Source of the DNA: Niallia taxi
GTDB taxonomy: Bacteria > Bacillota > Bacilli > Bacillales > Cytobacillaceae
Direction of reading: 5' to 3'
NCBI RefSeq assembly: GCF_032818155.1
Contig: NZ_CP102589.1
Location: 978,001-1,042,000, forward strand
Length of the DNA stretch: 64,000 nt
Shown here: in pieces, positions 54,358 to 63,299 of the stretch
How positions within the stretch are numbered: the first letter of the stretch is position 1
Layout of the letters: every line of letters starts with the position of its first letter
Notes under the pieces: generated by a model
The model's input: only the letters and a program-made list of their open reading frames with translations
Told to the model about the DNA's origin: nothing
Databases searched by the model: none
Translations under genes and position numbers: made by a program

Positions 54358-54996
54358 TCAGCCGTTTTTTTCTGCAATTCCACTTAAAAATATTTGGACG
54401 ATGAGTCTAGCTTTCTTTTCAACGATGGCTTTTTGCTCCGATTCAGTTAAGCTTTTCATAAAATCTGGAAGGAGAGCTGACTTAATCATGTTCAACAAAA
54501 GGAGAGAAACTTCAAAGCTGCTGCTGTCTATAGCCTCAAATGAACCAATTTCCTTTTTGGAAACTGCCTCCTCGAACATATGAATAATCGGTGAAAGGAA
54601 GCCCTTTTGCCAATGGCTATTGATAACCTGTTTGACATCTTCCGGCATTTCATGATGAAGATCATGAAACATTTGCATTAAATCCTCTTGATAATTTTGC
54701 ATGAAATAACAGGACAGATGAAAGATGCGCTGCTTTATGTCAGGAAAATCTCTAGCTATCTTGGTAAGATAGTTCTCTGTCTGAAGGATGGAAGCCTTTA
54801 AGACCTCTATATAAATTTCTTGCTTATTCTGAAAGTGGTGGTATAAAGCAGGCTGGGTTATCCCGCATTCTGCCGCGATTTTCCTTGTGCTGACTGCCCG
54901 ATATCCAAGCTCCATAAATAATTTTGTTGCTGCCTTGATGATCAAATGGTGTGTATCCTGTGTTTGTGAAGGCAGCTCAGTGTGATTCCTTTTCAT
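54358..54996 (-). CDS. TetR family transcriptional repressor
   Basis: 212 residues. N-terminal TetR HTH (about 17-63): IIKAATKLFMELGYRAVSTRKIAAECGITQPALYHHFQNKQEIYIEVLK. The C-terminal ligand domain is helical. It represses itself and the MMPL exporter through the CTTATCA-N2-TGATAAG palindromes at 54242, 54276 and 55028; the ligand is unknown. The unusual SKKEIGSF region and length are normal for the family. Confidence 0.92.
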   Translation of the reverse strand: MKRNHTELPSQTQDTHHLIIKAATKLFMELGYRAVSTRKIAAECGITQPALYHHFQNKQEIYIEVLKASILQTENYLTKIARDFPDIKQRIFHLSCYFMQNYQEDLMQMFHDLHHEMPEDVKQVINSHWQKGFLSPIIHMFEEAVSKKEIGSFEAIDSSSFEVSLLLLNMIKSALLPDFMKSLTESEQKAIVEKKARLIVQIFLSGIAEKNG

Positions 54997-55027
54997 TTTG
55001 TTTCCTTTCTAATACCCATTAAAATGA

Positions 55028-55043
55028 CTTATCACTCGATAAG
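55028..55043 (-). promoter_or_regulatory. TetR operator upstream of tetR
   Basis: CTTATCACTCGATAAG, one mismatch from the form of the two operators before the MMPL gene, 32 bp upstream of the tetR start. Confidence 0.8.
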
Positions 55044-55094
55044 TATAGGAGAAATTAAAGAAATATGCAACTTGTGAACAAAAAGTGAATAACT

Positions 55095-55112
55095 TTGTGA
55101 AATGTTGAACAA
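55095..55112 (+). promoter_or_regulatory. Degenerate second Rex/Fnr-like site
   Basis: TTGTGAAATGTTGAACAA has a perfect left half but a right half with two mismatches to the Rex consensus. Confidence 0.3.
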
Positions 55113-55267
55113 AGTTTTCTAAACCTATTGCGGACTGGTACAAAAGGGATTAAGATATGCTTGTAAGAAGAAAAAATGGTTTTACAGGATGAAATTTCCA
55201 TTATTTAAATCTTTAATTGCAAACCGGGTCAATATATTAGACATGACGGTTTTTCTTTTAAAGACTT

Positions 55268-55285
55268 ATGTGAAATTATTCACAA
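55268..55285 (+). promoter_or_regulatory. Rex/Fnr-type operator of adhE
   Basis: ATGTGAAATTATTCACAA: 17 of 18 bases of the Rex consensus TTGTGAA-N4-TTCACAA, and a perfect TGTGA-N6-TCACA Fnr box within it. It lies about 24 bases upstream of the adhE start codon, overlapping the likely transcription start, a position that fits repression by Rex better than activation by Fnr. Confidence 0.8.
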
Positions 55286-55309
55286 AGTACAAATCTGGAG
55301 GGATTAGGA

Positions 55310-57922
55310 ATGTCGACTGTCGAAAAGGATGTTAAAACAAAACAGGAAGCGAATGACGTGCAAGCTATCATTGATGATATTGCTGCAAAAGGCAAGAAGG
55401 CGCTCAAAGAGTTTTATGAGCTGGATCAGACTAAGATTGATCAAATTGTGAAGGAAATGGCCTTGGCAGGTCTTGATAAGCATATGTATTTAGCTAAGCT
55501 TGCAGTTGAAGAAACTGGGAGAGGCATTTATGAGGATAAAATAACGAAAAATATTTTCGCAACAGAATATATTTATCACAGTATTAAATATGACAAAACG
55601 GTCGGAATCATAAGAGATGATGAATCGGCAGGAGTTGTTGAAATAGCTGATCCAATTGGTGTTATTGCAGGTGTTACTCCTGTAACGAATCCCACATCTA
55701 CAACGATGTTTAAAGCCATTATTGCCATAAAAACACGTAACCCGATTGTATTTGCTTTCCATCCATCAGCACAGCGCTGCAGCAGTGAAGCCGCAAGAAT
55801 TTTACGAGATGCTGCTATAAAAGCAGGCGCTCCTGAAAATTGCATCCAGTGGATAGAGAAGCCTTCCATTGAAACGACTAAGACATTGATGAACCATCCA
55901 GGCATTTCTTTAATTTTGGCAACAGGCGGTCCGGGAATGGTTAAATCTGCGTATAGCTGCGGAAAGCCGGCGCTTGGCGTAGGTGCAGGGAATGTGCCTT
56001 GTTATATTGAAAAAACAGCAAAGGTAAAGCGTGCTGTCAATGATTTAATTCTTTCTAAAACATTTGATAATGGTATGATTTGTGCATCTGAACAGGCAGT
56101 TATCGTTGATAAGGAAATTTATGAAGAGGTAAGAACCGAGCTTATTCGTAACGGCTGTCACTTCTTAAATGAAGCAGAAAAAAAGAAAGTGGAAGAGCTC
56201 GTCATTAATGTAAACACATGTGCAGTCAATCCTGATATTGTCGGTAAATCAGCCTATGATATTGCCGCAATGGCAGGAGTCGAAGTGCATGAAGAAACAA
56301 AAATTCTCATCGCAGAACTGGATGGAGTTGGTCCAGCATATCCTCTTTCAAGGGAAAAGCTCAGCCCTGTGCTTGCCTGCTATAAAGCAGACTCAACAGA
56401 AGAAGGGCTTAAGCGTGCGGAGGAAATGCTTGAGTTTGGAGGATTAGGGCATTCTGCTGTCATTCATTCAGAGGATGAGGAGGTAACGAAGAGGTTTGCT
56501 TTAAGGATGAAAGCATGCCGCATCATCAGCAATGCCCCGTCCTCTCAAGGAGCAATCGGTGATATATATAATGCCTTCATGCCTTCCTTGACATTAGGGT
56601 GCGGCTCTTATGGAAAAAACTCTGTTGCCACGAATGTAACAGATGTGCATTTGCTGAATATAAAAAAACTTGCTAAAAGGAATGTTAATATGCAATGGTT
56701 CAAAATTCCGCCGAAAATTTACTTTGAAAAAAATTCAGTCCAATATTTACAGAAAATGAAGGAGATTTCAAGGGTGTTCATTGTTACAGACCCTTATATG
56801 GTTAAGTTTGGCTATGTGGATAAGGTACTGCATCATTTAAGACAAAGATCCGACCTTATCCAAGTCGAAGTATTTTCAGATGTTGAGCCAGATCCATCTC
56901 TCGACACTGTTGCAAGAGGAACAGAAATGATGGCTAAATTCCAGCCTGATTGCATCATAGCATTAGGCGGCGGTTCACCAATGGATGCAGCGAAAGGAAT
57001 GTGGCTTTTCTATGAGCATCCTGAGGAGGATTTCTTTGGATTAAAACAAAAATTTCTTGATATTAGAAAAAGAGTCTACAAGTATCCGAGTCTTGGAGGC
57101 AAAGCTAAGTTTGTCGCAATACCGACAACTTCCGGAACAGGCTCTGAGGTAACTTCTTTCGCTGTTATTACAGATAAGGAGAATAATATTAAATACCCGC
57201 TCGCAGACTATGAGTTAACACCAGATGTTGCCATCATTGATCCACAATTTGTTATGACAGTTCCTCCGGCTGTAACTGCTGACACGGGCATGGATGTATT
57301 GACACATGCAGTAGAGGCTTATGTTTCCAATATGGCGAATGATTACACAGATGGATTGGCTGTTAAAGCAGTACAATTAATTTTTGAATATTTGCCGCGA
57401 GCTTATCGCAATGGGTCTGACGAAGAGGCACGGGAGAAGGTGCATAATGCCTCCACCATAGCAGGAATGGCATTTGCTAATGCCTTTTTGGGAATTAACC
57501 ATAGCTTGGCACATAAATTAGGGGCAGAGTTCCATATTGCTCACGGGCGTTCCAATGCCATTTTAATGCCACATGTAATCCGCTATAATGCAGAAAAACC
57601 GAAAAAATTTACAGCATTTCCTAAATATGAGCATTTTAAAGCAGATGAGCGTTATGCTGAGTTAGCAAGAATATTAGGTCTGCCTGCAAATACGACAGAG
57701 CAGGGAGTAGACAGCTTTATCAAAGCAGTCATCAGCTTGGCTAAGGAGCTGAATATTCCGATGAGCATTGCTGCTAACGGTGTTGAAAAGGAAGCCTTCG
57801 AGGAAAAAGTAGATTATTTGGCAGATAGAGCATTTGAAGATCAATGTACAACAGCAAATCCTAAGCTGCCATTAGTTACTGATTTAGCAGAAATATACCG
57901 TAAAGCATATAAAGGAGTTTAA
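55310..57922 (+). CDS. adhE: Bifunctional acetaldehyde-CoA/alcohol dehydrogenase
   Basis: 870 residues, full length. Reduces acetyl-CoA to acetaldehyde and then ethanol with NADH, regenerating NAD under oxygen limitation. The N-terminal aldehyde dehydrogenase domain (about 15-450) has the catalytic Cys in FDNGMICASEQ; the C-terminal iron-dependent alcohol dehydrogenase (about 460-865) has GGGSPMDAAKG, the NAD region TSGTGSEVTSF and iron ligands in TDGLAVKAV, LAHKLGAEFHIAHGRSNA. AdhE assembles into helical spirosomes. GGAGGG precedes the ATG. Regulation by redox is inferred from the Rex/Fnr site. Confidence 0.96.
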   Translation: MSTVEKDVKTKQEANDVQAIIDDIAAKGKKALKEFYELDQTKIDQIVKEMALAGLDKHMYLAKLAVEETGRGIYEDKITKNIFATEYIYHSIKYDKTVGIIRDDESAGVVEIADPIGVIAGVTPVTNPTSTTMFKAIIAIKTRNPIVFAFHPSAQRCSSEAARILRDAAIKAGAPENCIQWIEKPSIETTKTLMNHPGISLILATGGPGMVKSAYSCGKPALGVGAGNVPCYIEKTAKVKRAVNDLILSKTFDNGMICASEQAVIVDKEIYEEVRTELIRNGCHFLNEAEKKKVEELVINVNTCAVNPDIVGKSAYDIAAMAGVEVHEETKILIAELDGVGPAYPLSREKLSPVLACYKADSTEEGLKRAEEMLEFGGLGHSAVIHSEDEEVTKRFALRMKACRIISNAPSSQGAIGDIYNAFMPSLTLGCGSYGKNSVATNVTDVHLLNIKKLAKRNVNMQWFKIPPKIYFEKNSVQYLQKMKEISRVFIVTDPYMVKFGYVDKVLHHLRQRSDLIQVEVFSDVEPDPSLDTVARGTEMMAKFQPDCIIALGGGSPMDAAKGMWLFYEHPEEDFFGLKQKFLDIRKRVYKYPSLGGKAKFVAIPTTSGTGSEVTSFAVITDKENNIKYPLADYELTPDVAIIDPQFVMTVPPAVTADTGMDVLTHAVEAYVSNMANDYTDGLAVKAVQLIFEYLPRAYRNGSDEEAREKVHNASTIAGMAFANAFLGINHSLAHKLGAEFHIAHGRSNAILMPHVIRYNAEKPKKFTAFPKYEHFKADERYAELARILGLPANTTEQGVDSFIKAVISLAKELNIPMSIAANGVEKEAFEEKVDYLADRAFEDQCTTANPKLPLVTDLAEIYRKAYKGV

Positions 57923-57929
57923 GAATGCA

Positions 57930-57966
57930 AAAAAAAAGGCGCAGATTATCTGTGCCTTTTTTGTGT
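57930..57966 (+). terminator. Terminator of adhE
   Basis: AAAGGCGCAGAT pairs with ATCTGTGCCTTT (one G-U), flanked by A- and T-runs. Confidence 0.9.
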
Positions 57967-57994
57967 TTTTTTAGCTGTTTTCCTGACCCAACCG

Positions 57995-59023
57995 TTATGC
58001 TCGTCCTTTTATTTTTATAGAGGACGTTTTTCTTAAATCTAAATAATCATCTTTAATACGAACTAGTGGCAGATGAGGCTCATTTTGGTGGATAAAAATA
58101 ATTTCCGCTGTTTGCTCAGTTGTTAGTGTTACTTTGTTAAAAAGCTGTTTTCGCATGAGGTAGGAAGCAAACGGAATAACGATGGCTGGGTTCAAAGAAT
58201 TCCCATGAGCTTCGTCAACCAATTCGTTTATCGCTTCAAAATAGGTTTTTTTCTTTTGGTGCCAAGGATTGGAGCACATACTGTTAAAAATGTCAGCAAC
58301 TGAAATAATTTGAATCATGAATGGAATATCCTTTTCCTTGCGGTTATAAGGATAGCCGTTACCGTTAATTTTCTCATGATGGAGCAGTGCTGTTCTTGAA
58401 ATGATAATGTCTAATGAATTAATAGAAAAAAGAATGCTTTTTCCTAATGTTGTATGTTTTTGGATTTCTTTATATTCAGAATGTGTCAGCTTTGTCTTTT
58501 TGTGAAGGATATCTTCATTTATCAGGAGCATACCAATATCGTGAAATAAACCCATTTGGCTTAATAAATGATAGTTCTTTGCGGAGTATCCTAACGTATT
58601 GCCAATAAGAGCGGATATGATACCTACATTAATACTATGCTTATAAATAGAGCTGCTTGCAAGAGATTCATCGAGAATTATATCTAAAATAGAAATGTCT
58701 TGTATCGCTAATTCTATCAAATTTTCATAGTCTAAGAGCATTTTCTCTAGACCATCCTCACTTTTAGTGATTATAGCGGAAAATGTTTCTTTTACTTGCT
58801 CAATAAGCGTCAAGTAAGCATCCTCAACGGATAAGGGCTTGTAGGCCTCAGATAAAAAATTTAAAGAATTAATATCTACTTTGTGGTTTATAAGCAGTTC
58901 AATATGGGTATCATCCAAAACAGCGCCTTTTTTTAATAGTAAAAGACCTTCAGTGGAATTTGAAAAGATATCTTCATTTATTTTCGTTCCGATGTATTTT
59001 GTTTTTATTTTTTCAATATCCAT
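57995..59023 (-). CDS. HD-GYP cyclic-di-GMP phosphodiesterase
   Basis: 342 residues. The catalytic HD-GYP core (about 130-290) carries GLFHDIGMLLI, HTTLGKSIL, LLHHEKINGNGYP (the HHE and GYP elements) and VADIFNSM. The N-terminal part (1-110) is a poorly conserved input region. Such enzymes hydrolyse cyclic-di-GMP. With the GGDEF-EAL protein at 36856 it is the second cyclic-di-GMP enzyme in the window. The start at 59023 follows AGGAGGAATC. Confidence 0.9.
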   Translation of the reverse strand: MDIEKIKTKYIGTKINEDIFSNSTEGLLLLKKGAVLDDTHIELLINHKVDINSLNFLSEAYKPLSVEDAYLTLIEQVKETFSAIITKSEDGLEKMLLDYENLIELAIQDISILDIILDESLASSSIYKHSINVGIISALIGNTLGYSAKNYHLLSQMGLFHDIGMLLINEDILHKKTKLTHSEYKEIQKHTTLGKSILFSINSLDIIISRTALLHHEKINGNGYPYNRKEKDIPFMIQIISVADIFNSMCSNPWHQKKKTYFEAINELVDEAHGNSLNPAIVIPFASYLMRKQLFNKVTLTTEQTAEIIFIHQNEPHLPLVRIKDDYLDLRKTSSIKIKGRA

Positions 59024-59312
59024 ATTGATTCCTCCTCCTAGAAATCATGAAGCATTGGAGTGTATGAACGTAGAAACAGGGTAAAATTAATATGTAAAAT
59101 ATATAGTAAATTCTACCTTATATTAATTTAGAGCGGAATAGACTATATCCCTAGGCGGCATACGACATTATTCCTAATTTCCTTCCATATAAGGAGGATA
59201 CTGCCTTTCATGATTGACCTCTACTTATCAAGTAGATATATTTACACTTGAATAAAGAAGTTACTGAAACTAAAACGTCTACAATTGTATGTAACCAAAG
59301 TGAGGTGCAGCT

Positions 59313-59603
59313 ATGTATAAAGAGGATCGTACACAGAGGGTTAATCAAGTTGAACAAAATGGGTTATCAAAATATGAATATCATATGAATATACTCAGAA
59401 AAGAGCTTATGCAATGTCGGACAATCAAAATTCCTTTTCAGAACATATCTATAAGCCATCAGGAGTTGGCAGATTGGATAATTGAAGAACTTTCTCCGCA
59501 AGAATTGAATGAAATTATTGTCATGTTGAGCAATGCTAAAAAAAGATCTTCATCTGTTAAGCCGCTTTTTCAAGTTATTGCCACAGGACTTATAAAAAAC
59601 TAA
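59313..59603 (+). CDS. Hypothetical protein, 96 residues
   Basis: Not recognised. Highly charged helical protein starting MYKEDRTQRVNQVEQ with a C-terminal ELSPQELNEIIVMLSNAKKRSS segment. No signal peptide, membrane helix or known motif. GTGAGGTGC precedes the ATG, and the codon use looks like its neighbours. A possible small gene on the other strand overlaps its last four bases. Confidence 0.65.
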   Translation: MYKEDRTQRVNQVEQNGLSKYEYHMNILRKELMQCRTIKIPFQNISISHQELADWIIEELSPQELNEIIVMLSNAKKRSSSVKPLFQVIATGLIKN

Positions 59604-59704
59604 GTATTTCTTAGACCTATATAAAATATAAATGCTGCAAACTGCAAATGAGGTAATTCCTTTCTTAAAGTTTGGTCAACAGCTGTAAAATGCATTTGAT
59701 TCAT
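59600..59704 (-). CDS. Possible 34-residue peptide ORF
   Basis: ATG at 59704 follows AAAAGGAG by 9 nt and opens 34 codons, beginning MNQMHFTAVDQTLRKELPHL and continuing into a short hydrophobic segment (FAAFIFYIGL). It is tail-to-tail with the 96-residue gene, overlapping its stop. The ribosome-binding site is good, but so short an ORF could be chance. Confidence 0.35.
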   Translation of the reverse strand: MNQMHFTAVDQTLRKELPHLQFAAFIFYIGLRNT

Positions 59705-59844
59705 ACGGACAAGCTCCTTTTCTGTTAAGATACGGGCTTTTTATAGTACAATTACTATGGAGATATCCTTCTAGATAGTGATTAAAAGATAAAAACTCGC
59801 AATTTTAAAGATTGGACCGTCGCAAACTTTCAGGAGGGGATTAC

Positions 59845-60699
59845 GTGTCAGATTGCAAACAAAAACTATACATCTATTTAAATGAACATATAGAATTTAT
59901 GGCAGAGGAATGGATTAAAACATTAAGCGCAAGCGATTCTGTTTTTTATAAAATTGAAGAGGGACAGCCAATTAGGGAAGAACTAATTAGCAGCTTTCAA
60001 ACATTGATGAAAAACGTTCTTCATGTCTTTAATTCAGAGGAAGACGTCTATCGAACAAGCATTGCTGAATGGGCTGTAAAGGTTGCAAAACAAAGATCAC
60101 AAGACCTTGTGCCGATTTTGGAATCAATAGAGCAGCTTACTTGTGTTAAATCAATCTTGTTTAAGTATATTCAAAAATTTGCTGAGGAATCTGGTGAGCA
60201 TTTGACAGTTAGTAATATGTTCAACTGGCTGCGTCTAGCAAACTATGCTTTTGATATTTTTACAAATATTTTTATTGAATACTATGATAAGTTTAAGCAT
60301 CATCAGCTTTCCGCACAGCAGGAGACAATTTATGAATTAAGCAGCCCTGTTATTCCAATTACAAAGGGAATAGGGGTGCTTCCATTAATTGGCGATATTG
60401 ATACACAAAGAGCAAATATTATTATGGAAACTACACTGAAGCAATGTAATAATAACAATATGGAAAAACTATTTATTGACTTATCGGGAGTACCGATAAT
60501 TGATACAATGGTAGCACAGCAAATCTTTCATGTTATCCATGCATTGAACCTTATTGGGGTTAGTGCTTATCTATCCGGCTTGCGTCCAGAAGTGGCACAG
60601 ACGGCAATCCAGCTAGGTGTAGACTTTAGTAAAATTCCAATTTTCAACAACCTTGCCAGTGCATTGTCAAGACTGGGGATTACGGTTAATGAAGGATAA
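59845..60699 (+). CDS. RsbR-type stressosome protein (STAS domain)
   Basis: 284 residues. N-terminal RsbR sensor-like helical domain (about 1-150) and a C-terminal STAS domain (about 165-280). The two phosphorylation positions of RsbRA are conserved: Thr in PIIDTMVAQQIF and Thr in GLRPEVAQTAIQLG, so it is a genuine RsbR paralogue rather than a general anti-anti-sigma factor. RsbR proteins form the stressosome with RsbS and RsbT to control sigma-B. GTG 59845 is about 7 nt after AGGAGGGG, 11 codons inside the longest ORF. csbA, a sigma-B regulon gene in B. subtilis, follows closely. Confidence 0.88.
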   Translation: MSDCKQKLYIYLNEHIEFMAEEWIKTLSASDSVFYKIEEGQPIREELISSFQTLMKNVLHVFNSEEDVYRTSIAEWAVKVAKQRSQDLVPILESIEQLTCVKSILFKYIQKFAEESGEHLTVSNMFNWLRLANYAFDIFTNIFIEYYDKFKHHQLSAQQETIYELSSPVIPITKGIGVLPLIGDIDTQRANIIMETTLKQCNNNNMEKLFIDLSGVPIIDTMVAQQIFHVIHALNLIGVSAYLSGLRPEVAQTAIQLGVDFSKIPIFNNLASALSRLGITVNEG

Positions 60700-60736
60700 T
60701 TAACGCTCAAGCAAAAAAGAGGTGTATCATTATAAA

Positions 60737-60967
60737 ATGATCTATTTAGCAGCACTCATTTTTCCTGGATTATTAGTATTGCTTTTTACAAGGGTAGCGT
60801 ACAACCGTGTACTTGCCTTAGTGCTGACTGTTGCACTGATCGCTGCCTCTGCGTACAAAGGCTATACGAATTCTCTTTTGCTGATTGTAATTGATTCATT
60901 CTCCCTCACAGCGGGATTTTGGCTTAGTCATAGGTTAATAAAACGTGCGGCTAAACCAGCTGAATAA
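60737..60967 (+). CDS. csbA: CsbA, small sigma-B regulon membrane protein
   Basis: 76 residues, three hydrophobic segments (IYLAALIFPGLLVLLFTRVAYNR start, then VLALVLTVALIAASAYKGYT and LIVIDSFSLTAGFWLSHRL). The FPGLLVLLFTRV start and position upstream of uvrBA match CsbA of B. subtilis; the function is unknown. ATG 60737 gives the best length match; AGAGGTG lies 12 nt upstream and GTG 60722 is an alternative. The stop of the RsbR gene is 37 nt before it. Confidence 0.85.
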   Translation: MIYLAALIFPGLLVLLFTRVAYNRVLALVLTVALIAASAYKGYTNSLLLIVIDSFSLTAGFWLSHRLIKRAAKPAE

Positions 60968-60978
60968 ACATAGAAAAA

Positions 60979-61049
60979 AATGGCCTTCCTGCCAGGTGAT
61001 ATTATCCTTTGTGGAGAAATCATCTTTTAGGGAGGCCATTCTTTTTTTT
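60979..61049 (+). terminator. Terminator of the rsbR-csbA region
   Basis: AATGGCCTTCCT (60979-60990) pairs with AGGGAGGCCATT (61029-61040), one G-U, with a 38-nt loop, then a run of T. Confidence 0.8.
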
Positions 61050-61111
61050 CGGAAGAGCATACAAGTTTGTAAAGCCATCATAATAAAAGAAGAAGAAAAA
61101 AATAAAAAGGG

Positions 61112-61123
61112 GAATATTCGTTC
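61112..61123 (+). promoter_or_regulatory. LexA-like box upstream of uvrBA
   Basis: GAATATTCGTTC has one mismatch to GAAC-N4-GTTC, the Bacillus LexA/DinR core. It lies about 190 bp before uvrB, with a possible TAGAAT -10 shortly downstream. uvrBA is LexA-regulated in B. subtilis. Confidence 0.4.
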
Positions 61124-61311
61124 GCATATTGTTGGTTTGAATAGGGCAGTTTGTGGTAGAATGGTGATATATCAATTTCTTACATTTCGATTAGGAAAAA
61201 CGGTGTGCGTTTATAGAATGTTTCCTGAACATTTACATATAAAGCTACAATTTTAAAACTGGTGAACCTTAAGATACTTACCTTACAGATAAATGAAACA
61301 GGAGGATTACA

Positions 61312-63291
61312 GTGAGCCAAGAATTCGAATTAGTTTCTAAATATTCCCCTCAAGGGGACCAGCCGGCGGCAATTAAAGAGCTCGTTTCTGGAATAAATTC
61401 AGGCAAGAAAATCCAAACGCTCCTTGGTGCTACAGGGACAGGGAAAACATTTACTGTCAGCAATGTCATCAAAGAGGTAAAAAAACCGACATTAATTATT
61501 GCACATAACAAAACACTAGCAGGTCAGCTTTACAGTGAATTTAAGGAGTTTTTCCCGAATAATGCTGTTGAGTATTTTGTCAGCTATTATGATTATTATC
61601 AGCCAGAAGCATATGTGCCAAGCACAGATACCTTCATAGAGAAGGATGCAAGTATCAATGATGAGATAGATAAGCTTCGTCACTCGGCTACAGCCTCGCT
61701 GTTTGAGAGGGAGGATGTTATCATCATTGCCAGCGTTTCCTGTATATATGGCTTAGGTTCTCCTGAAGAGTACAAGGAAATGGTTGTTTCGTTAAGAACA
61801 GGTATGGAGATTGAACGCAACCAGCTTCTTCGCAGGCTTGTGGATGTTCAATATGACCGTAATGATATTGATTTTAAGCGGGGAACATTCCGCGTAAGAG
61901 GAGATGTCGTCGAAATCTTTCCTGCATCTCGTGACGAGCGCTGCATTAGAGTAGAGTTTTTTGGAGATGAAATCGACCGCATTCGTGAAGTAGATGCATT
62001 GACAGGAGAGATTTATGGAGAAAGGAATCATGTTTCCATATTCCCGGCTTCCCACTTCGTTACACGAGAAGAAAAAATGAAAATAGCAATAGAGAATATC
62101 GAAAAAGAGCTGGACGAACGGCTAGAAAAGCTAAGAGAGGACAATAAGCTGTTAGAGGCTCAGCGCCTTGAACAGCGCTGCCGTTATGACTTGGAAATGA
62201 TGAGGGAAATGGGCTTCTGTTCGGGTATTGAAAACTACTCCCGCCATTTGACTTTAAGGCCGCCAGGCTCCACACCATATACATTATTGGACTTCTTTCC
62301 AAAAGACTTCCTGCTTGTCATTGACGAGTCCCATGTTACATTGCCGCAAGTAAGGGGAATGTACAACGGAGACCAAGCGCGTAAAGGGGTGCTTGTTGAC
62401 CATGGCTTCCGCTTGCCGTCTGCATTGGACAACAGACCATTAACTTTTGGTGAATTTGAGGAGCATATAAATCAGATGATTTGTGTTTCGGCAACACCTG
62501 GTCCGTATGAAATTGAGCATACTCCAGAAATGATTGAACAGATTATCAGACCGACAGGATTGCTTGACCCAACGATAGATATCCGTCCGATAGAAGGTCA
62601 GATAGATGATTTAATCGGTGAAATTCAAGAGCGTATTAAGAAGAATGAAAGGGTATTGGTTACTACCTTAACGAAAAAAATGTCTGAGGACCTGACGGAT
62701 TATCTGAAGGAAATCGGTATTAAGGTTCAATATCTCCATTCTGAAGTGAAGACATTGGAGCGGATTGAAATTATCCGTGAGCTCCGTTTAGGCAAATATG
62801 ATGTACTTGTAGGTATTAATCTGTTGCGGGAAGGGCTTGATATTCCGGAGGTATCCCTTGTGACTATTTTGGACGCAGACAAAGAGGGCTTCCTTCGTTC
62901 TGAGCGTTCGCTGATTCAAACAATCGGGCGTGCGGCAAGAAACTCAAATGGGCATGTCATTATGTACGCAGATAAGATGACAAAATCCATGGAGATAGCG
63001 ATAAATGAAACGAAACGCCGTCGAGCTATGCAAGAGGAATACAACGAGAAGCACGGCATCACACCGCAAACCATCCAAAAAGGCATCAGAGATTCAATCA
63101 GAGCAACACAGGCTGCAGAGGAACCAGAAGAGTATTCTGCATCTGCCAAGCTGGAAAAGTTAACGAAAAAAGACAAAGAAGCAATGATTGCACAAATGGA
63201 AGCAGAAATGAAGGAAGCTGCAAAGGCTCTCAATTTCGAAAGGGCTGCAGAGCTTCGCGATTTGCTTCTTGAGCTTAAGGCAGAGGGGTGA
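61312..63291 (+). CDS. uvrB: Excinuclease ABC subunit B
   Basis: 659 residues. Helicase-like damage verification subunit of nucleotide excision repair. Walker A GATGTGKT near residue 40, the beta-hairpin region [17 protein letters not shown], helicase motifs LVVIDESH-like and RTIGRAARN, and the C-terminal UVR domain (about 620-659) that binds UvrC. The GTG start is after GGAGGATTACA. uvrA begins 8 nt after its stop. Confidence 0.97.
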   Translation: MSQEFELVSKYSPQGDQPAAIKELVSGINSGKKIQTLLGATGTGKTFTVSNVIKEVKKPTLIIAHNKTLAGQLYSEFKEFFPNNAVEYFVSYYDYYQPEAYVPSTDTFIEKDASINDEIDKLRHSATASLFEREDVIIIASVSCIYGLGSPEEYKEMVVSLRTGMEIERNQLLRRLVDVQYDRNDIDFKRGTFRVRGDVVEIFPASRDERCIRVEFFGDEIDRIREVDALTGEIYGERNHVSIFPASHFVTREEKMKIAIENIEKELDERLEKLREDNKLLEAQRLEQRCRYDLEMMREMGFCSGIENYSRHLTLRPPGSTPYTLLDFFPKDFLLVIDESHVTLPQVRGMYNGDQARKGVLVDHGFRLPSALDNRPLTFGEFEEHINQMICVSATPGPYEIEHTPEMIEQIIRPTGLLDPTIDIRPIEGQIDDLIGEIQERIKKNERVLVTTLTKKMSEDLTDYLKEIGIKVQYLHSEVKTLERIEIIRELRLGKYDVLVGINLLREGLDIPEVSLVTILDADKEGFLRSERSLIQTIGRAARNSNGHVIMYADKMTKSMEIAINETKRRRAMQEEYNEKHGITPQTIQKGIRDSIRATQAAEEPEEYSASAKLEKLTKKDKEAMIAQMEAEMKEAAKALNFERAAELRDLLLELKAEG

Positions 63292-63299
63292 AGGCTTAA

